A DNA stretch of 64,000 bases, from positions 5,517,354 through 5,581,353 of the forward strand of contig CM052362.1 in the NCBI GenBank assembly GCA_028551475.1, read 5' to 3'. The position numbers were made by a program, and so were the translations under genes. Shown here in pieces: positions 1 through 12,330 of the stretch. The notes below the pieces were generated by a model that had not been told where the DNA came from, ran no database searches, and was given only the letters and a program-made list of their open reading frames with translations. Source of the stretch: Casuarina equisetifolia. Taxonomy: Eukaryota; Streptophyta; Magnoliopsida; Fagales; Casuarinaceae. The number at the start of each line of letters is the position of its first letter. Position 1 is the stretch's first letter.

Positions 1-3000
1 ACAACAAAGCTGAGATCTGGTCTTGTATTGGTTAGATAATGTAATCTACCAATCAATCTTCGAAAAGACAAGCTGTTTTCTAAAAGTGGGTCATCTCGTT
101 GATGAGGATCCCCTTCATCATAATCTAAGGTGGTCAATTTCAAATTTTGTTCCATGGGAGTGGCTACAGGTCTGGAACCAGCAAGACCTGCCTCAGAAAG
201 TAATTCCAAGGCATATTTCCGTTGACTAAGGAAAATACCTTTTGATGACCGTGCAATCTCGATTCCAAGAAAATATTTGCATTGACCTAAATCTTTCATA
301 TGGAATCTCATATGCAAATATTGTTTCAAATCACGAATGGCTGTCAAATCATTCCCAGTAATGAGAATGTCATCCACATAGATAAGGAGAATGAGCAAAG
401 TACCTCTCTGTCGACGCATGAACAATGAGTAATCGTGTCGAGAGGGCTGAAAACCAACGGAGATGAGTGCCTCTGTAAACTTAGCATACCACTGGCGCGA
501 TGCTTGTTTCAGACCATATAATGACTTCCTCAAGCGGCAGACTAAGCGCTCCCCCTGACTACCGAAACCAGGTGGTAAGTGCATATAGACCTCTTCTTGT
601 AAATCCCCATGCAAAAAGGCATTCTGTACATCTAACTGGTGAAGAGACCAACATCGCACTGCTGCAATACTAATGACAGATCTAACAGTTACCATCTTAA
701 CAACAGGAGAAAAAGTGTCATGGTAATCAATACCTTCTCTTTGAGTGAAGCCTTTCGCCACTAATCGGGCCTTATACCTTTCTATCGTCCCATCGGCAAG
801 GTATTTTACCTTATACACCCATTTACATCCAACTGGCTTACGACCAGGTGGAAGTGGAACAATGTCCCATGTATGATTGGCCTGTAGAGCGGCAAGCTTT
901 CTATCCATGGCCTCAACCCAATGTATGTCTTGAAGGGCTTGATGGTATGTCTCTGGTTCAGAGATGTTTGATATGGAGGCTATGAAACGTTTATGATGTG
1001 GAGCAAAAGAGTCGAGAGAGACATGTTGTGATATGGGATATAGGACATTGTTTTTAGAAGAGGTAAGGGAATTACATAGATAATCTGCAGTCCAAATGGG
1101 AGGTCGAGTGGATCTTGTAGATCGCCGAATGGGAGGATCAACTGCGGAGGGGTCAGTTACAGGTGGTGTATCATCTAAAGGAATAGGTTGAGAACCCTCA
1201 AGTGTAACTTGAGGTGGAACATCTACAAGGGGTGTAGATGTATCTGTAACTCGAGGTGGAACATCTACAAGTGGTGTAGATGTATCTAGGGTCTCTGATG
1301 GTCTGTCTGAAAATGCTACTAAAGGAGGTCCCGGAGGAGATGAAGTTGCATGACCATCCAACTGTGGTGATTCTGCATCAGGGGAAAGCTGATCTGAGGA
1401 ATGCTCCGACGTCCGACTCGGTCGAAAAGGAAATTCATATTCATAAAAGACAACATCTCGACTAACAAATAATTTTCTTATCTCAGGATCATAAACACGG
1501 TAACCCTTCTGCAATGAAGGATATCCCATGAAGATGCATGGAATGGCTCGAGGGGCAAACTTGTCCCTCGGACATAAGATGGTGGCGTAGCATCTACAAC
1601 CAAAAACTCTAAGATGGTCTAAAGAAGGTACCTTACCATAAAGAACCTCACATGGAGACCGATGACCTAACGATGTGCTAGGTAATCGGTTGATAAGATA
1701 CCCAGCAGTCAAGATACATTCCCCCCAAAAATAGGAAGGAATGTGTGCCTGAAACATCAACACTCGAGCAACCTCAAGCAGGTGACGATGTTTGCGTTCC
1801 ACTACTCCATTTTGTTGGGGAGTGTAAACGCAAGAGGATTCATGAAGTATGCCCTGAGAAGATAAAAAGGTACTACATGCAGTGGAGAAAAATTCTGTAC
1901 CGTTATTTGAACGGATATGTTTTATTTTCGTACTAAATTGTGTGCTCACCATAGAAATAAAGGATTGAATTGTAAAGAATACTTGATCCTTGAAACGTAA
2001 TAAGAACGTCCAAGTGGCACGAGAAAAATCATCAACGATTGTAAGAAAATATCGTGATCCATCATGGTTGGGGTGCCGATGAGGCCCCCACAAATCCATG
2101 TGCACAAGGTCAAACGGAGCTATACTAACAGTGTGACGTGATGGAAAAGTGGAACGAGTTTGTTTGGCCAATGGACAAACAATGCATTTAAAGAAATCAG
2201 GACAATGGATATGTTTTCCATGCACAGAGAAATATTTTTGTGAGCTATGACCAAGTCGACGATGCCACAAAATATAACTAGTATTAATATTAACATTGTT
2301 ACTACAAAAATTGTTCACGCTTATATTATACAAAAGAAAGCGGACAGACATCAAAATATGCCTAATACAACGTGGCAAATCATCTAGAGTCGGCTGAAAG
2401 AGGTACAATCCTCGCACGGCTTTACCCAGTGCGATCACCTGCCCAGTCGTACGATCCTGAAATATGCAAAAATCATTGAAAAATATAACCATGCAATTAC
2501 GTTGAGTAGTTATTTTCTTGACAGAAAGCAGGTTATATTTGAAACGAGGTACAAATAACACATCAGAAAGTTCTAACAAAGGTGTGGGTTTGGTTCTTCC
2601 AATGTGAGTGGCAATTACATGTGTTTGATCCGGCAAAGTAATGGACATGCATTGAGAAGAGTATGAATATAAAAGCTGTAAATTACATGTGACATGATCA
2701 CTCGCACCCGAGTCTATAATCCATGGATTGCAATATTGTGGAGATTGGGAAGGGGGTGTCATACCTGTAAAGTTCCCAAGATAATCAGAACTCGCTGGAG
2801 CAGGGACAACATTCAGCTGAAGTAGCATTTTCTGCAGCTGATCCAAAGTCAAGGTTGAAGCAAGTTGGGTCACAAAGCTGGTGAATGGGTTGGCCCCTTG
2901 CTGCATAGTAGAGTGTTAGTCCGTTGTCTGTTGCATATAGCTATTAGGTGTGGGCTGTCCCTGAGAGACTGGTCCAAAGTTGGATGTTGTAGGCAGCTGC

Positions 3001-4520
3001 TGTGCCCCAGAGAAAGACCCACCAGGAAAGGGGCCACCACTGGACCCATGTGCTCCAGTCGGTGAATGGGTGACTGACCCAAGTGAGAACGGATTTCCAC
3101 CTAATCCCGGAGATCCAGAAAATGGGTTTCCAATTGATGCAATATTATCAATTTCTGGTTGGTTTGCAGTGCTAACTTGAAAGGTTCGCGAATTACCAGT
3201 GCCAGAGTTGGTCTAAGAACCAGGTCCTGCATTATTTCTTCCCCCTTTGCCTTTCGGTGTCCAACCCGGTGGAAAACCATTTAGTCGGAAGCAACGGTCT
3301 TTGGAGTGTCCGGGTTTATTACAGTGTGAGCAGATAATGCGGCTTCTATCGATAGGAGTTCCTCTGTTTCCTCCCGAAACAGACCCAAAATTACCTTGGG
3401 TCACCGAAGATAGTGTCATATTATCAGCAATATAAGTCCCGTGGCCTTGTAGATGCTAGTGCTCATGTTCTTGAGCAAGATTGAAGGCCATGTCTATGCC
3501 AGGAAGGGGATCCCGAGAAAGTATGTTCATGCGGTAGGACTGGAAACTTTCCGGCAAAGCTTGCAGGAAATCAATCAGTCGATGTTCAGCAGTCCTTTCT
3601 TCAATACGCTCATTCACTCGGCATGAGCAGTTGCCACAAGTGCAACGTACAGGTTCTTCTACAGTGTCTACTTCCATCCAAAGATCACTGAAAAGAGCAT
3701 AAAATTCAGCAACAAAACCTGCAAAGAGCTTCATCTCTCCTTGCCGTTGACGAATATTATATCTTTGAGTGCCAGTCATTCGTCCATAACATTTCTTAAA
3801 CGTATCCCAGACTATTTGAACATTTCCAGTACGAGAAACAAATAACACCAAGGACTTATCTACGGATTTCTCAAGCCAACTCAAGATAGCTGACTGATTT
3901 TGATCCCAAGAACGAGCCTTTTCTACATCATTTTTCGGCCTTGGCAAAGAGCCATCAACCCAGCCCCATTTATTCTTTCCAGTAAGCTGATTCTTGACTT
4001 GTCTGCTCCATAGCTCATAGTTAGAGCTATTAACTAACTTGTCGGTGACAAGGGAGCTACCTGGAATATCTGTAGCTGAGAGGTAATATGGGTCTCGATA
4101 AGGATTAGGAGCTGGAATGGGAGGTTCGGTTCCGAGAGAAGCGGCCATTTGTGAGTTGTGGAGAGAGAATAAGGGTAGATAAGTAAAGGTAAGAAAAAAC
4201 AAGGGTAAAGTAGACAATTGATGGCTAGATATTTGTTGTAGGTGGGATTATGTGGGCACGTGAAGTGCCAGCAAAGAGAGAGGTTTGACAGAAAAAATTT
4301 CCACCCGAAAATACCCTTCTATGAGATAACTTTCAGATGCAAGAATAATCCGTCAATGGAACTAAGGAAGTAAATTGATGGCGGCAAGAACCCATGAGAG
4401 ATGAGTGGCAACGTAAAGACAGTTGGTATGAACTTATCAAAGATGCGTGATAACTGAAAAGGGGATGTAAATATGCAACATATACTAAGTACACATGCAA
4501 AAGGAACCAAGACGAACCTG

Positions 4521-4534
4521 TGGCTCTGATACCA
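4521..4534 (-). other. Primer-binding site (initiator-tRNA-Met type)
   Basis: On the minus strand the 14 bases next to the LTR read TGGTATCAGAGCCA. This is the standard initiator tRNA-Met primer-binding site of plant copia elements and fixes both the element's orientation and the inner edge of the LTR. Confidence 0.9.
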
Positions 4535-4766
4535 TGTTGGAATAAGTGCAGGAAACGTGAGGATCCATGCGGAAGCAATGGAAAATCCAACAAACAGGTG
4601 AAGCAACTGATCTGGTGAGAGATGGATTATGTGCCCGTAGGCTTGAAAGAGAGAACTCTATTAACAATTGCTTAAAAAATACAAGTAATGGTTTTCTACA
4701 TTTATACAAGTTAACCGTGGGCCTACACACTTTCTAATCTAAGGCCCAGTGGTGCATTCAATAACA
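4535..4766 (-). repeat. 5' long terminal repeat of the copia element
   Basis: A 232-bp block opens with TGTTGG and closes with AACA on the plus strand, giving the TG...CA ends and short TGTT/AACA inverted termini expected of an LTR. It sits directly against the primer-binding site at 4521-4534. The bases just outside (4767-4771, gaact) would be one half of the target-site duplication. The partner is out of the window, so the outer boundary rests on the terminal motif alone. Confidence 0.75.
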
Positions 4767-4771
4767 GAACT

Positions 4772-5340
4772 CTACAAAAGTGGATTCATGCAGATTTGAT
4801 GATCCAAGTTTCCAAAGAATTAATACACCATTCGCGTCACTTGCTGTCCCATTTTACCTTCCTATCAATGAAAACTCCAGGAAGGTAGTTTTAGAAATTC
4901 TTTCAAGACAACATTTTCATTTACAAAGCATGCTATTACTGGAGGTGTTATTGGCACAAGATAATTCAAATTTCATATTATTGATGTTGAGTAGTTTAAT
5001 GAGGCAGCACGGCATCCACAAGTTTTTGGACCACAGCATCTCCGAAGCCATAGCCCATACTTGCGACCCAGAAAAAAAAAAAGATTCAGATCAATCCCTA
5101 GCGAAAATGAGTGACATGCATCGTGAAGTAACAAAATTATCTTCCTTCACATACCCTCCGCAAGGCATCTGGAAATGGAATTACTACCGCCACTCTTTCT
5201 GGTCATGGAGGAGAAGCATGATTAAATGCATTAAAACAACACTAGAATTATGCACAATTAGATTGAGAAGAAACTCAAACACAGTAAAAGTGACCAAATA
5301 AGAGTGTGAAGACAAGAACAGCGGGAAGTAGAAAGTAGAG
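4772..5340 (-). pseudogene. Fragment of an unidentified gene, copy 1 (two exon-like pieces)
   Basis: The minus strand here is clearly similar, with many substitutions and small indels, to the plus strand at about 29190-29750. The shared part includes an exon-like piece reading VAVVIPFPDAL (near 5170) and, after an intron-like stretch opening GTATGT, a terminal piece reading GYGFGDAVVQKLVDAVLPH and then a stop codon (near 5000-5060). The similarity continues through a 3'-UTR-like tail almost to the copia LTR. GFGFGDAV-type strings occur in plant organellar histidyl-tRNA synthetases, but the upstream piece does not fit that enzyme, so I do not assign it. The copia element at 1-4766 appears to have inserted at the end of this fragment. 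Confidence 0.5.
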
Positions 5341-6779
5341 TAACATTATGAAGCCGAGGGGGTTTCCGCATTGGCCCAGGAAGGATAGGTCATCCTGCAG
5401 CAGACGCCAAACAGAGCTGTTAACAAATCAATGAAAATAAAATAAAAGACGCGTAAATTTAAAACCAGCTGAAAGTAGACTCGTCCACGTAAAATCAACC
5501 CTCGGGATTAACACTCGATTACATAAATGCAGGCATGCAAGGCAAACGAGAAGCATCACGCCAAGGGTTCTTCTCGCTAATATCAGATAGGAGATAAACA
5601 GAAACGCAGGTGGGATTTCCTTACCAACAAAAAGCAAAGACAAGCACTGCAAGGAGACAAAGTTGCTAAATCTCATATTTCCAAATTTCAAGAGAAAAAG
5701 GTTCCTAGTTCTCCTATCCTCTTGTTTCCTGGGTACCAAACAAAATCGACACAAATACTAATTTTTATTCTTATACTCAGAGATATTAGGTCATGATTAG
5801 GTGATCCTTTAGATTTTGATGAGGTCTCATTCATATCATCCAAAATTAGTACAATTCTACTAGAAAAGAACATAATGTGAAGAATATCAATTTTTAATAT
5901 TTTTTCAATAAGAAAATTACTGCTCATATACATGCAATTATTTTTCAACATCAAATTCAAACTAAGAAATAAATTAATTGACTTTATTATTCTTAAAACT
6001 ATTTAAGCACATCCACATCTATGCTAGTGATTCAAAATAGTGACATTTAACTTACCCATGATCTAGACACATATCTATTATTTAATGTATGTCAAAATAT
6101 ATCTAATGTACCCATTTGAAATAGTTCTTTTATTAACATGTCTTTCTAGTTGTGAATTGCACCTTATACTTAAGAAATGTATTTATAATCATAAGTAGAT
6201 CCTGAGCAAATAAAAATTTATTTTAAAATAAATAAGTTGACAACAAATCAGACTCATCATAACAAATGAGTATAAGATTAATCAATCTAAATAAATTCTT
6301 ACTAACTTCGTGATTCAATTTTAAATTTATTTGATTTATCTCGTCTTCATATCTCTAGGAGATTTCTTATTTGACTACAAATCTATGAATGTCAGTTTCT
6401 ATACTTTCTTACAGTTGCAGCTAGACAAATTAGCTACTATAAAGAAACCATGGCCATTTACAGTTAGGCTGCACTAGAGATATATTTAAGACTTTCTTGA
6501 ACGATCACGACTATATCTAATCATATTCCATTGAGTTATCTATTTATTTTATTTTTAAATGAATAAACGCATATACTCATAAGAGCCTAAATCTTACTCA
6601 AAACTAAATAAAATCCAAAAGAAACTAAATAAAATTTTAAATAACATAAGACTCTTTATTATTTGTTGCTGCCATTTATCGGCGATGGAAAGAGGGGGAA
6701 TGGATGATGGTGAAACCGTTCTCTTTTAACTCCCCCAAAAGGCTTGAACTGGCTTCAAAAAAGGAAAAAGTATGAGTTC
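5341..6779. other. AT-rich spacer, no gene seen
   Basis: I found no recognisable protein similarity, RNA gene or terminal repeat here. Open frames are short and low-complexity. Confidence 0.6.
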
Positions 6780-6855
6780 ATACCAATTGGTATAGCGTGT
6801 TAGTTTATTAGAGACATATGGGAGTAGACATGCATGAGGTCATACCAATTGGTAT
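6780..6855. repeat. Twin perfect 14-bp palindromes
   Basis: The palindrome ATACCAATTGGTAT occurs at 6780-6793 and again at 6842-6855, 62 bp apart start to start. Both copies are preceded by TC and followed by A. It could be the remnant of a short inverted-repeat element or a pair of binding sites. Nothing else nearby decides this. Confidence 0.6.
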
Positions 6856-6945
6856 AAGCAATTGAAAAAATGAATTTTATTGTGTCTGTACGGATATAGA
6901 ATGAATAAGGTCAACAAATGGTACTAACACTACTTAAATATTAAG

Positions 6946-7068
6946 GAAATCATCCTTGTGGAAGCCCTAAAACTCGATAATGTCCCGGCCAGAATATATT
7001 CTGTCCATTGCTTGCCTCTTCGGTTGCTTGGTGCTAAGGGATCACCAACAAGATGCATTCTCATGAAA
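6946..7068 (+). pseudogene. Cyclase-like (kynurenine formamidase family) C-terminal exon fragment, copy 1
   Basis: One open stretch of 41 codons reads [13 protein letters not shown], then [21 protein letters not shown]. This matches the conserved C-terminus of plant cyclase-like proteins (PF04199, arylformamidase fold), which typically end in [21 protein letters not shown]. No stop follows directly at the usual end, and none of the upstream exons with the metal-binding histidines are visible nearby. It is therefore an isolated terminal-exon relic. A second, more damaged copy lies at 30728-30853 in the same orientation. Confidence 0.75.
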
Positions 7069-7084
7069 AGATTTTGTTGTAGTG

Positions 7085-8529
7085 TCTTATATTCTCCAAA
7101 GTGATCTATCCCGAGTCACATATGTTGGTGAGTTGTTGAATGGGTCACACAGCTTCTTGGTCGAGTAAGATTTAGTAGTCTTCCGGGTCATATGATTTTT
7201 CAGTCGGGTCACACTCGGGTTCCGATCACATTTAGGCAAACCAGGTTGATGAACCAGGTCATGCATCATTTGAGTCGCGAATTCTGGAAAGAGTTGCATG
7301 GAAACTAGGTTGATCACAAGGGTCATGAACTTGGTCCCCAGGCTGGACTAGACTTTGGGTCTCCGTTTGCACAGTAAATTCTGTGTATTTTGAACTGGGC
7401 CGCGGGGGTGAACAGACCACGTAATTCATCCTTTGAGATCATTTTTCCTACAACAAAATCCACACATTATTTTCCTTATATTGGAATAATATGCAAACAA
7501 TAATGAGAATATTTTCTGGTTCAAATTTCCTTTTCACAAATTGATTGTGCAATAAAACGTACACAAATTTAGGCAATTAGTTACTCATACAAATCATGAA
7601 AACCATTTATATTTAAGCTGTAAAATATTTTATCACATCAAAATAGATTTTTATTAAATATTATCTTTTTATTGTTGGTCATTATCAAAATGATAATAGA
7701 ATAGCAATATTCCTAATAAGAAGAAGAAAACATATCAGAAGCAACGCTAAGACAAGTACTCATAGTTGCCAAAAGTCACATTTTTTCCAAACTAATTCAA
7801 ATGGATTAGAATTTTGTTGATTGGGTATTTATAATTGTTAACAAGCATATAGATCAATTAACAGTTTGTGCTGCCTAGGATCAAAAGGCCTCAAATTTGA
7901 CCCCCAATTAGTTCACATTTCCTATCTAGCCTAAAAAAAATAATGTTTATTATTGTGGATTTACGGTGAGACTTTAATTTCATGCTCTCTCTCTTTCTGT
8001 TAGGCCGACCGAAAAACGCAACTCCCCAAACGGAAACCGTAATTAACCCCAGCTCGTCCCCGACTTCCGAAAGATGGGTAACATGAAAAGGGTAGTAAAA
8101 CAGAAGAAGGTAAGATCTAGCAAATACATTGACTTCATTTTACGTTCACTTGCCAGAGAAACTCAAACTGAATCTGTCTGGTATTCCAATGCACAACCAC
8201 ACCAAAGCTTCCCAGGGGTCATGGTGATATTTGGATTTAGGGTGCTCATGTGATTCCCACACAATGTACGCGCTTTTGGAAGGGAAAGAAAATTCAGAAA
8301 AAGCTTGAATCAACTTTGAAATTTCTGACTGACCTGCCCTTCCTTCCCCATCAACCCTTTTTTCTTCTTTTGGGCCCAACCCCCAGCAACTAGTCAAAGC
8401 AAATAGCAAAAGCAACCCTTGTAATTACTTCTCAGAGTTCGTCAATTAGGGCTTCGATTACAAACAGTTTAAACAGAAAGATTGTTCCATACATAACCAA
8501 AGACAACTTTAAAAACTAAATAAACCGTC
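7085..8529. other. Spacer, no gene recognised
   Basis: The stretch is mostly AT-rich. A short phrase near 8078-8110 (MGNMKRVVKQKK followed by GTAAGAT) could be a tiny first exon, but no continuation is evident. The minus-strand open frame at 8146-8415 resembles nothing I know. Confidence 0.45.
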
Positions 8530-8594
8530 CCATAAGAAAAAGCTTCGTAAACATATTCGGCAAAGCCAGTTTTTCTACACTGCATGGTGAATAT

Positions 8595-9180
8595 CTAATC
8601 CACTTTCCACAGACGAGATATGCGACGCAAATAACGGCGTCTTGAATAGGAATCAGCTATTGGCAGTCTACGCTTAACAAGTACTTCAGATTCTGTCAAG
8701 CCTGAATCAAATGTCGCAGTAACACCACAAGCTATTGCAATTTCCTGTAACCAAGATATAAGAGGCTAATTTATGCTAAAGAAAGTAGGGGACAACATAA
8801 GAAACCTTAATCAAGGAAACATCTTGAAATGTACCAAACGGAGCACATTCTTTTGCTAGATCATCCTCCTCTACTTATTATAACATATCAAAAAAATTTC
8901 AACAACTAATAGAATTTTTAGTGAAGTAAATGGAAGCAGTTATTGTTTTTCTACAATTACATTCATCTTTAACAATTAAAGCATACCTTAAGTAAAACAC
9001 AAGTTAAGAGATCAACTTCTTCTTCACTCGTTCGCAAACCCTACATTCAAGTAATAGCATATAACTATACTTTTCAGTTCTCACTATCAAACAAAACCAA
9101 GATAATCCCATTGCAATACCTTTGTCAGTGAGAATGAATACACCCAAACCTCAGGATCTGTCATAATTGCAAAGTAAATC
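8595..9180 (-). pseudogene. CinA-like middle section of a plant nucleotidylyltransferase gene (fragment A)
   Basis: Three minus-strand exons have good splice sites and matching phase: 9120-9180, 8987-9040 and 8595-8744. They encode DPEVWVYSFSLTKGLRTSEE, then DLLTCVLLKEIAIACGVTA, then TFDSGLTESEV, and end in a stop after SRLWKVD. From memory of the family, this matches the middle of the plant protein typified by Arabidopsis At3g27610 (CinA-like region upstream of a cytidylyltransferase-like domain), especially the LSKGLRTREEE and SESEV phrases. The C-terminal nucleotidylyltransferase half and the N-terminus are absent, and the last exon turns into unrelated sequence. The 3' half of the same gene family lies at 22368-25524. 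Homology to fragment B extends over roughly 8530-9470. It is either a truncated gene or a relic, and I favour a relic. Confidence 0.6.
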
Positions 9181-9480
9181 CTGCAAATAATGATAAAACA
9201 AAGATGTTACATCAAGTTGAATCCCCCACAAGGAAACTTATGACATACAACAAGATCAAGAAATTCTCTATATTTGAATAATACTCATAAAGTAAAGTTG
9301 AGCTTAAATTATAATTTAGGTTGAGAGGATCCTTGCCAGTTTTTAAACATTGGGCTCATTATTCAAAAATGACAAGAAAGAGAAACACCAAGTATGTTCA
9401 CCCATCTATTTCAAAGTTGAAATCTTTCTATGATAGACTAATAATGTGTATCATATATTCATATGGAAATCCATAAAAAT

Positions 9481-12235
9481 AAGAAAGAAAGAAACAACAA
9501 AAGAAAAAGTATAATAACATGGCCATATTTGTCTATGGGCTCGATGCTTTGATGAGAAGGTAGTAAAGGATTTTAAGATTTGATTTTTGAGTCTAAGTCT
9601 AATTGACACTCTTTAGTTCAGCCTCCTCACCGAAGTGATTGGAACTATATCAGAATTTGTGCCATTTTGGCTTAGTCCCCAAGTCTAATTACTGGTGCGA
9701 GTAGTGATAATTGGTTTTGTGTGTTGTACCATCACAAGGCAAAAGATAAACTATAAAAGATGACCATCTTCTCATTAGCTAGAGTTTTACAATGTTACTA
9801 AAATCCATAAATATATTAGGTCAACAGTTTGTCCTAAGAAAAGAAGAGTAACTCCATCACTAGAAGGACAAATGTGTGCATTTGTGTTCTACGGAGATAG
9901 GTTCTACTCAAAGCTCTAAAATGTGTGCGCATGTCCATCAAATATTTTGCCAGTATTGAAAATTTGATTAAAAAAATACTCTAATATGCTAGTTTTAGAT
10001 AAGCGGCAAGGCGATATGATATTTTCATTTTCTAGAGGTATTGACCTTGGTTTCATGTTAACCTCAAATCACCTAGTAAAACTATTTATTTTTCTTCTCT
10101 CAGTCATCTTAATTTGTATGATACTTTTATGAAATCAAAACTATAAAATTTTCTTTAAACGGTGTTGCATTGAAATCAAGAAGCAACTGATATTTCTAAA
10201 CTCTAAACAGATGTAAAAAAGGGAACGAAAGCAGTCTTTACTAATTTAATTGAACAATCATAAGGTTTTTAACTTTTTGCTTTTTTGTTGCCTTTGGCTA
10301 AATTTGAACCGGGTATGGCCTTCTGATGTTTTGTTTTCTTCTGGTCCTTGTGTTGAAGGTACCGATGAAAGTAGCAGTGGTAATTGAGCCTGGGACCAAT
10401 GTTGGGTAAGGGAAAAGAATTTTAAAGGTAAAAACGAAACTTTATCTGGTGTTAAATATTTGGACAGAAATTCATTTTATCATTATTATCTATACTTTCT
10501 GCTGATTGTTGTGCAAGAAAGTAGTATGAGGAGGATAAGGGCACATGCCTTTGATGATGCCATCGAGAAGATACTCAAGGCTTGGAAGTGAGGGACGCTT
10601 GGTTCCTGCATAAATTTAATCTGTTTCAGCATGATTCTTTTTATGGTGAATGTGCGCCGCTGCCAGCGTCTAGCATGTAGGCAGTTTAAGTTAAACAGGA
10701 TTTTGATGTGGGATTCTGGTCGAATCTAGAACAATTTGTCAAACCTTAGGGTTTCCTCAAATTATAAAGAGGATTTTTCTACTTGATGCTGGCCTGATTG
10801 TTTATCACCCGGTTTATTGTTTTATGATCTTTTTGTAGTTTTGCATGCGTTGTTTTTAGTAGTTTTCCTAATTGCTCCCTTCTCGAACGTTAGAGATCAG
10901 CATTTTTATCCCCGTTCTCAATTTGTTTTGCTTTTCCAGTACTTCCACGAATTTCATCTTATGAGAATCCTTTAAAATCGATGCATTTTGGCCTGATTTG
11001 AGACGACGCTTACACTTAATACTGATTGCCGTTCATACTAAATTTTCTGCGCATAGAAGACAATCCCATAGACGAAGGAAAGTTGTGGAAACTCTGTGGC
11101 AATGCAAGCTGTTTGATCAAGAAACTGAGAAACTGCCATCTGAGAAATGTTACTAACAAAAGCGTTGCAGAAAGACATGCATTCAATCAAGAAACTGAAG
11201 AACGGTTGGAGCTCTTTGTCATAGTGGAACACAGCGAACAAATAAGGGCAAACACGCTGCTTTCCCTTCCCATCTGTACGCGTTACAGAGCCTGATTGGT
11301 ACCACTCACGAGTGCAAAGATTGTAAAACCTAAGTTAATAAATACGATATTTTGGCCACTCATAGGTTTGGTTCTCCTCACTTTTGGCTTTCTTCCGACT
11401 AGCCTTCTCTTTCTATAAGGGTTATGACATGGTATCATAATCTTCAAGGTTTTTTAGCAGAAGAAGCTATGATCATGGGTAGGTTAAAAAGGTATCTTTG
11501 TTGAAGGAAATGGATACACGCATCGAGTTTTAATGCATTGGCTCGTCGTGAGCATTACTAAATATACATACTTCTTGTAGGGGTTGAGTCCATTAGCTAA
11601 TGTGTGTCTCCTTTGGAACTCTCTCTCTTAAACTTAGTTTGTGAAAACTATAAATATTCCTGCATATAAAGAATGTAGCACGCCGACATTTCGACAACGT
11701 GTGATTTACATCAAATTTCAGTTAGTGCTTTCCAAACCCAAAAACCAGTTGATAAGTAGTTTTTGTCAAAAGTATGGTGAGCAGTAAAATAGGAAACATT
11801 GCACAACCAACGCTCGGACTAAGATTGGGAAGTTTCAAGTCCCCAGGGTTGAAATTTGCAGTCTTCATGTTTTCGTAAGACAAGCATGAAATTTGATGAT
11901 GATTGATGGGTCAGAAATTAAGTACGAACTATGTCTTGGAATTGAACGCTGTTAGAGTTGCAGGTACAAAGGAGTAATGTAGTCTTACAGTTTTTGCTGA
12001 AATGTCTCATATTATTTACATTGTAGTATAAAGATAGTCTTTTTTTTTTCCAATTACAAATCAGTTTAAAGGAAAAATATTTTAATGCAATAATAGTCTA
12101 TGATTTTTACAATTAACATTTTAATGATCCATAATTTAGGTGTTAGGGTTTCTCCATGATATCACTCATTTGTACTTTACAAGTGTTGGTGTTGGGGATT
12201 ATCTAGCATTACCTATAATTTGATCCATTCCTTAT
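9481..12235. other. Spacer with short repeat and exon-like phrases
   Basis: No gene can be assembled. At 10360-10410 a phrase KVPMKVAVVIEPGTNVG and at about 10530-10590 MRRIRAHAFDDAIEKILKAWK plus stop look exon-like, but I do not recognise them. About 10862-10958 is repeated at 26355-26451. Near 11430 the string ATGACATGGTATCATAATC resembles the LTR/primer-binding-site junction of a copia element and may be an old LTR remnant. Confidence 0.4.
10862..10958 (+). repeat. Dispersed repeat F, copy 1
   Basis: About 95 bp around the phrase CCTAATTGCTCCCTTCTCGA and ending TTTTGCTTTTCCAGT is shared with 26355-26451, in the same orientation. The ending looks like a splice acceptor, so it may be an intron end of a duplicated gene fragment. 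Confidence 0.6.
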
Positions 12236-12330
12236 TCCAAATTGTCAACCAAAACCAACTTTGAAAACTGAATGAACCACCTTAATAACCAAAAGCTTCA
12301 TAACTGTAAGAAAAATTTTGGACAGGCTAG
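12236..12330 (-). repeat. Fragment D: 3' flank of the CinA-like fragment family
   Basis: The minus strand (TATGAAGCTTTTGG followed by TTCATTCAGTTTTCAAAG) matches the sequence just downstream of the stop of fragment A (about 8530-8590, minus), and also 16980-17040 and 27355-27420 on the plus strand. Only the 3'-UTR-like part is present, without coding sequence. Confidence 0.55.

Larger units (their letters stand above)
1..4766 (-). mobile_element. Ty1/copia LTR retrotransposon, 5' part (3' end beyond the left edge)
   Basis: Read on the minus strand, the element runs from a 5' LTR (4535-4766) through a primer-binding site, a gag region (about 3200-4150) and pol down to position 1. Gag begins with a UBN2/Retrotran_gag-type segment (ATG near 4148, containing NSSNYELWSRQVKNQL) followed by a CCHC zinc knuckle (CSHCNKPGHSKDRC, about 3300-3350). 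Pol shows protease/integrase sequence and reverse transcriptase with the copia catalytic YVDD motif (about 370-400). RNase H and the 3' LTR lie outside. Order gag-PR-IN-RT is diagnostic of Ty1/copia. The coding part has a few interruptions, so it is a broken copy, but it is well preserved and probably fairly young. Age cannot be estimated because only one LTR is visible. Confidence 0.93.

Noticed and set aside
3247-3435. Plus-strand open frames inside the copia gag/pol region
   Set aside because: They are antisense shadows of the minus-strand element, whose gag and zinc knuckle are unmistakable.
8078-8110. Possible first exon MGNMKRVVKQKK followed by GTAAG
   Set aside because: No downstream exon in the same orientation could be connected, and the next recognisable coding sequence is on the other strand.
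10360-10600. Possible two-exon gene end (KVAVVIEPG and HAFDDAIEKILKAWK)
   Set aside because: The splice phase across the interval does not join cleanly and neither phrase matches a family I know, so it was left as part of the spacer.
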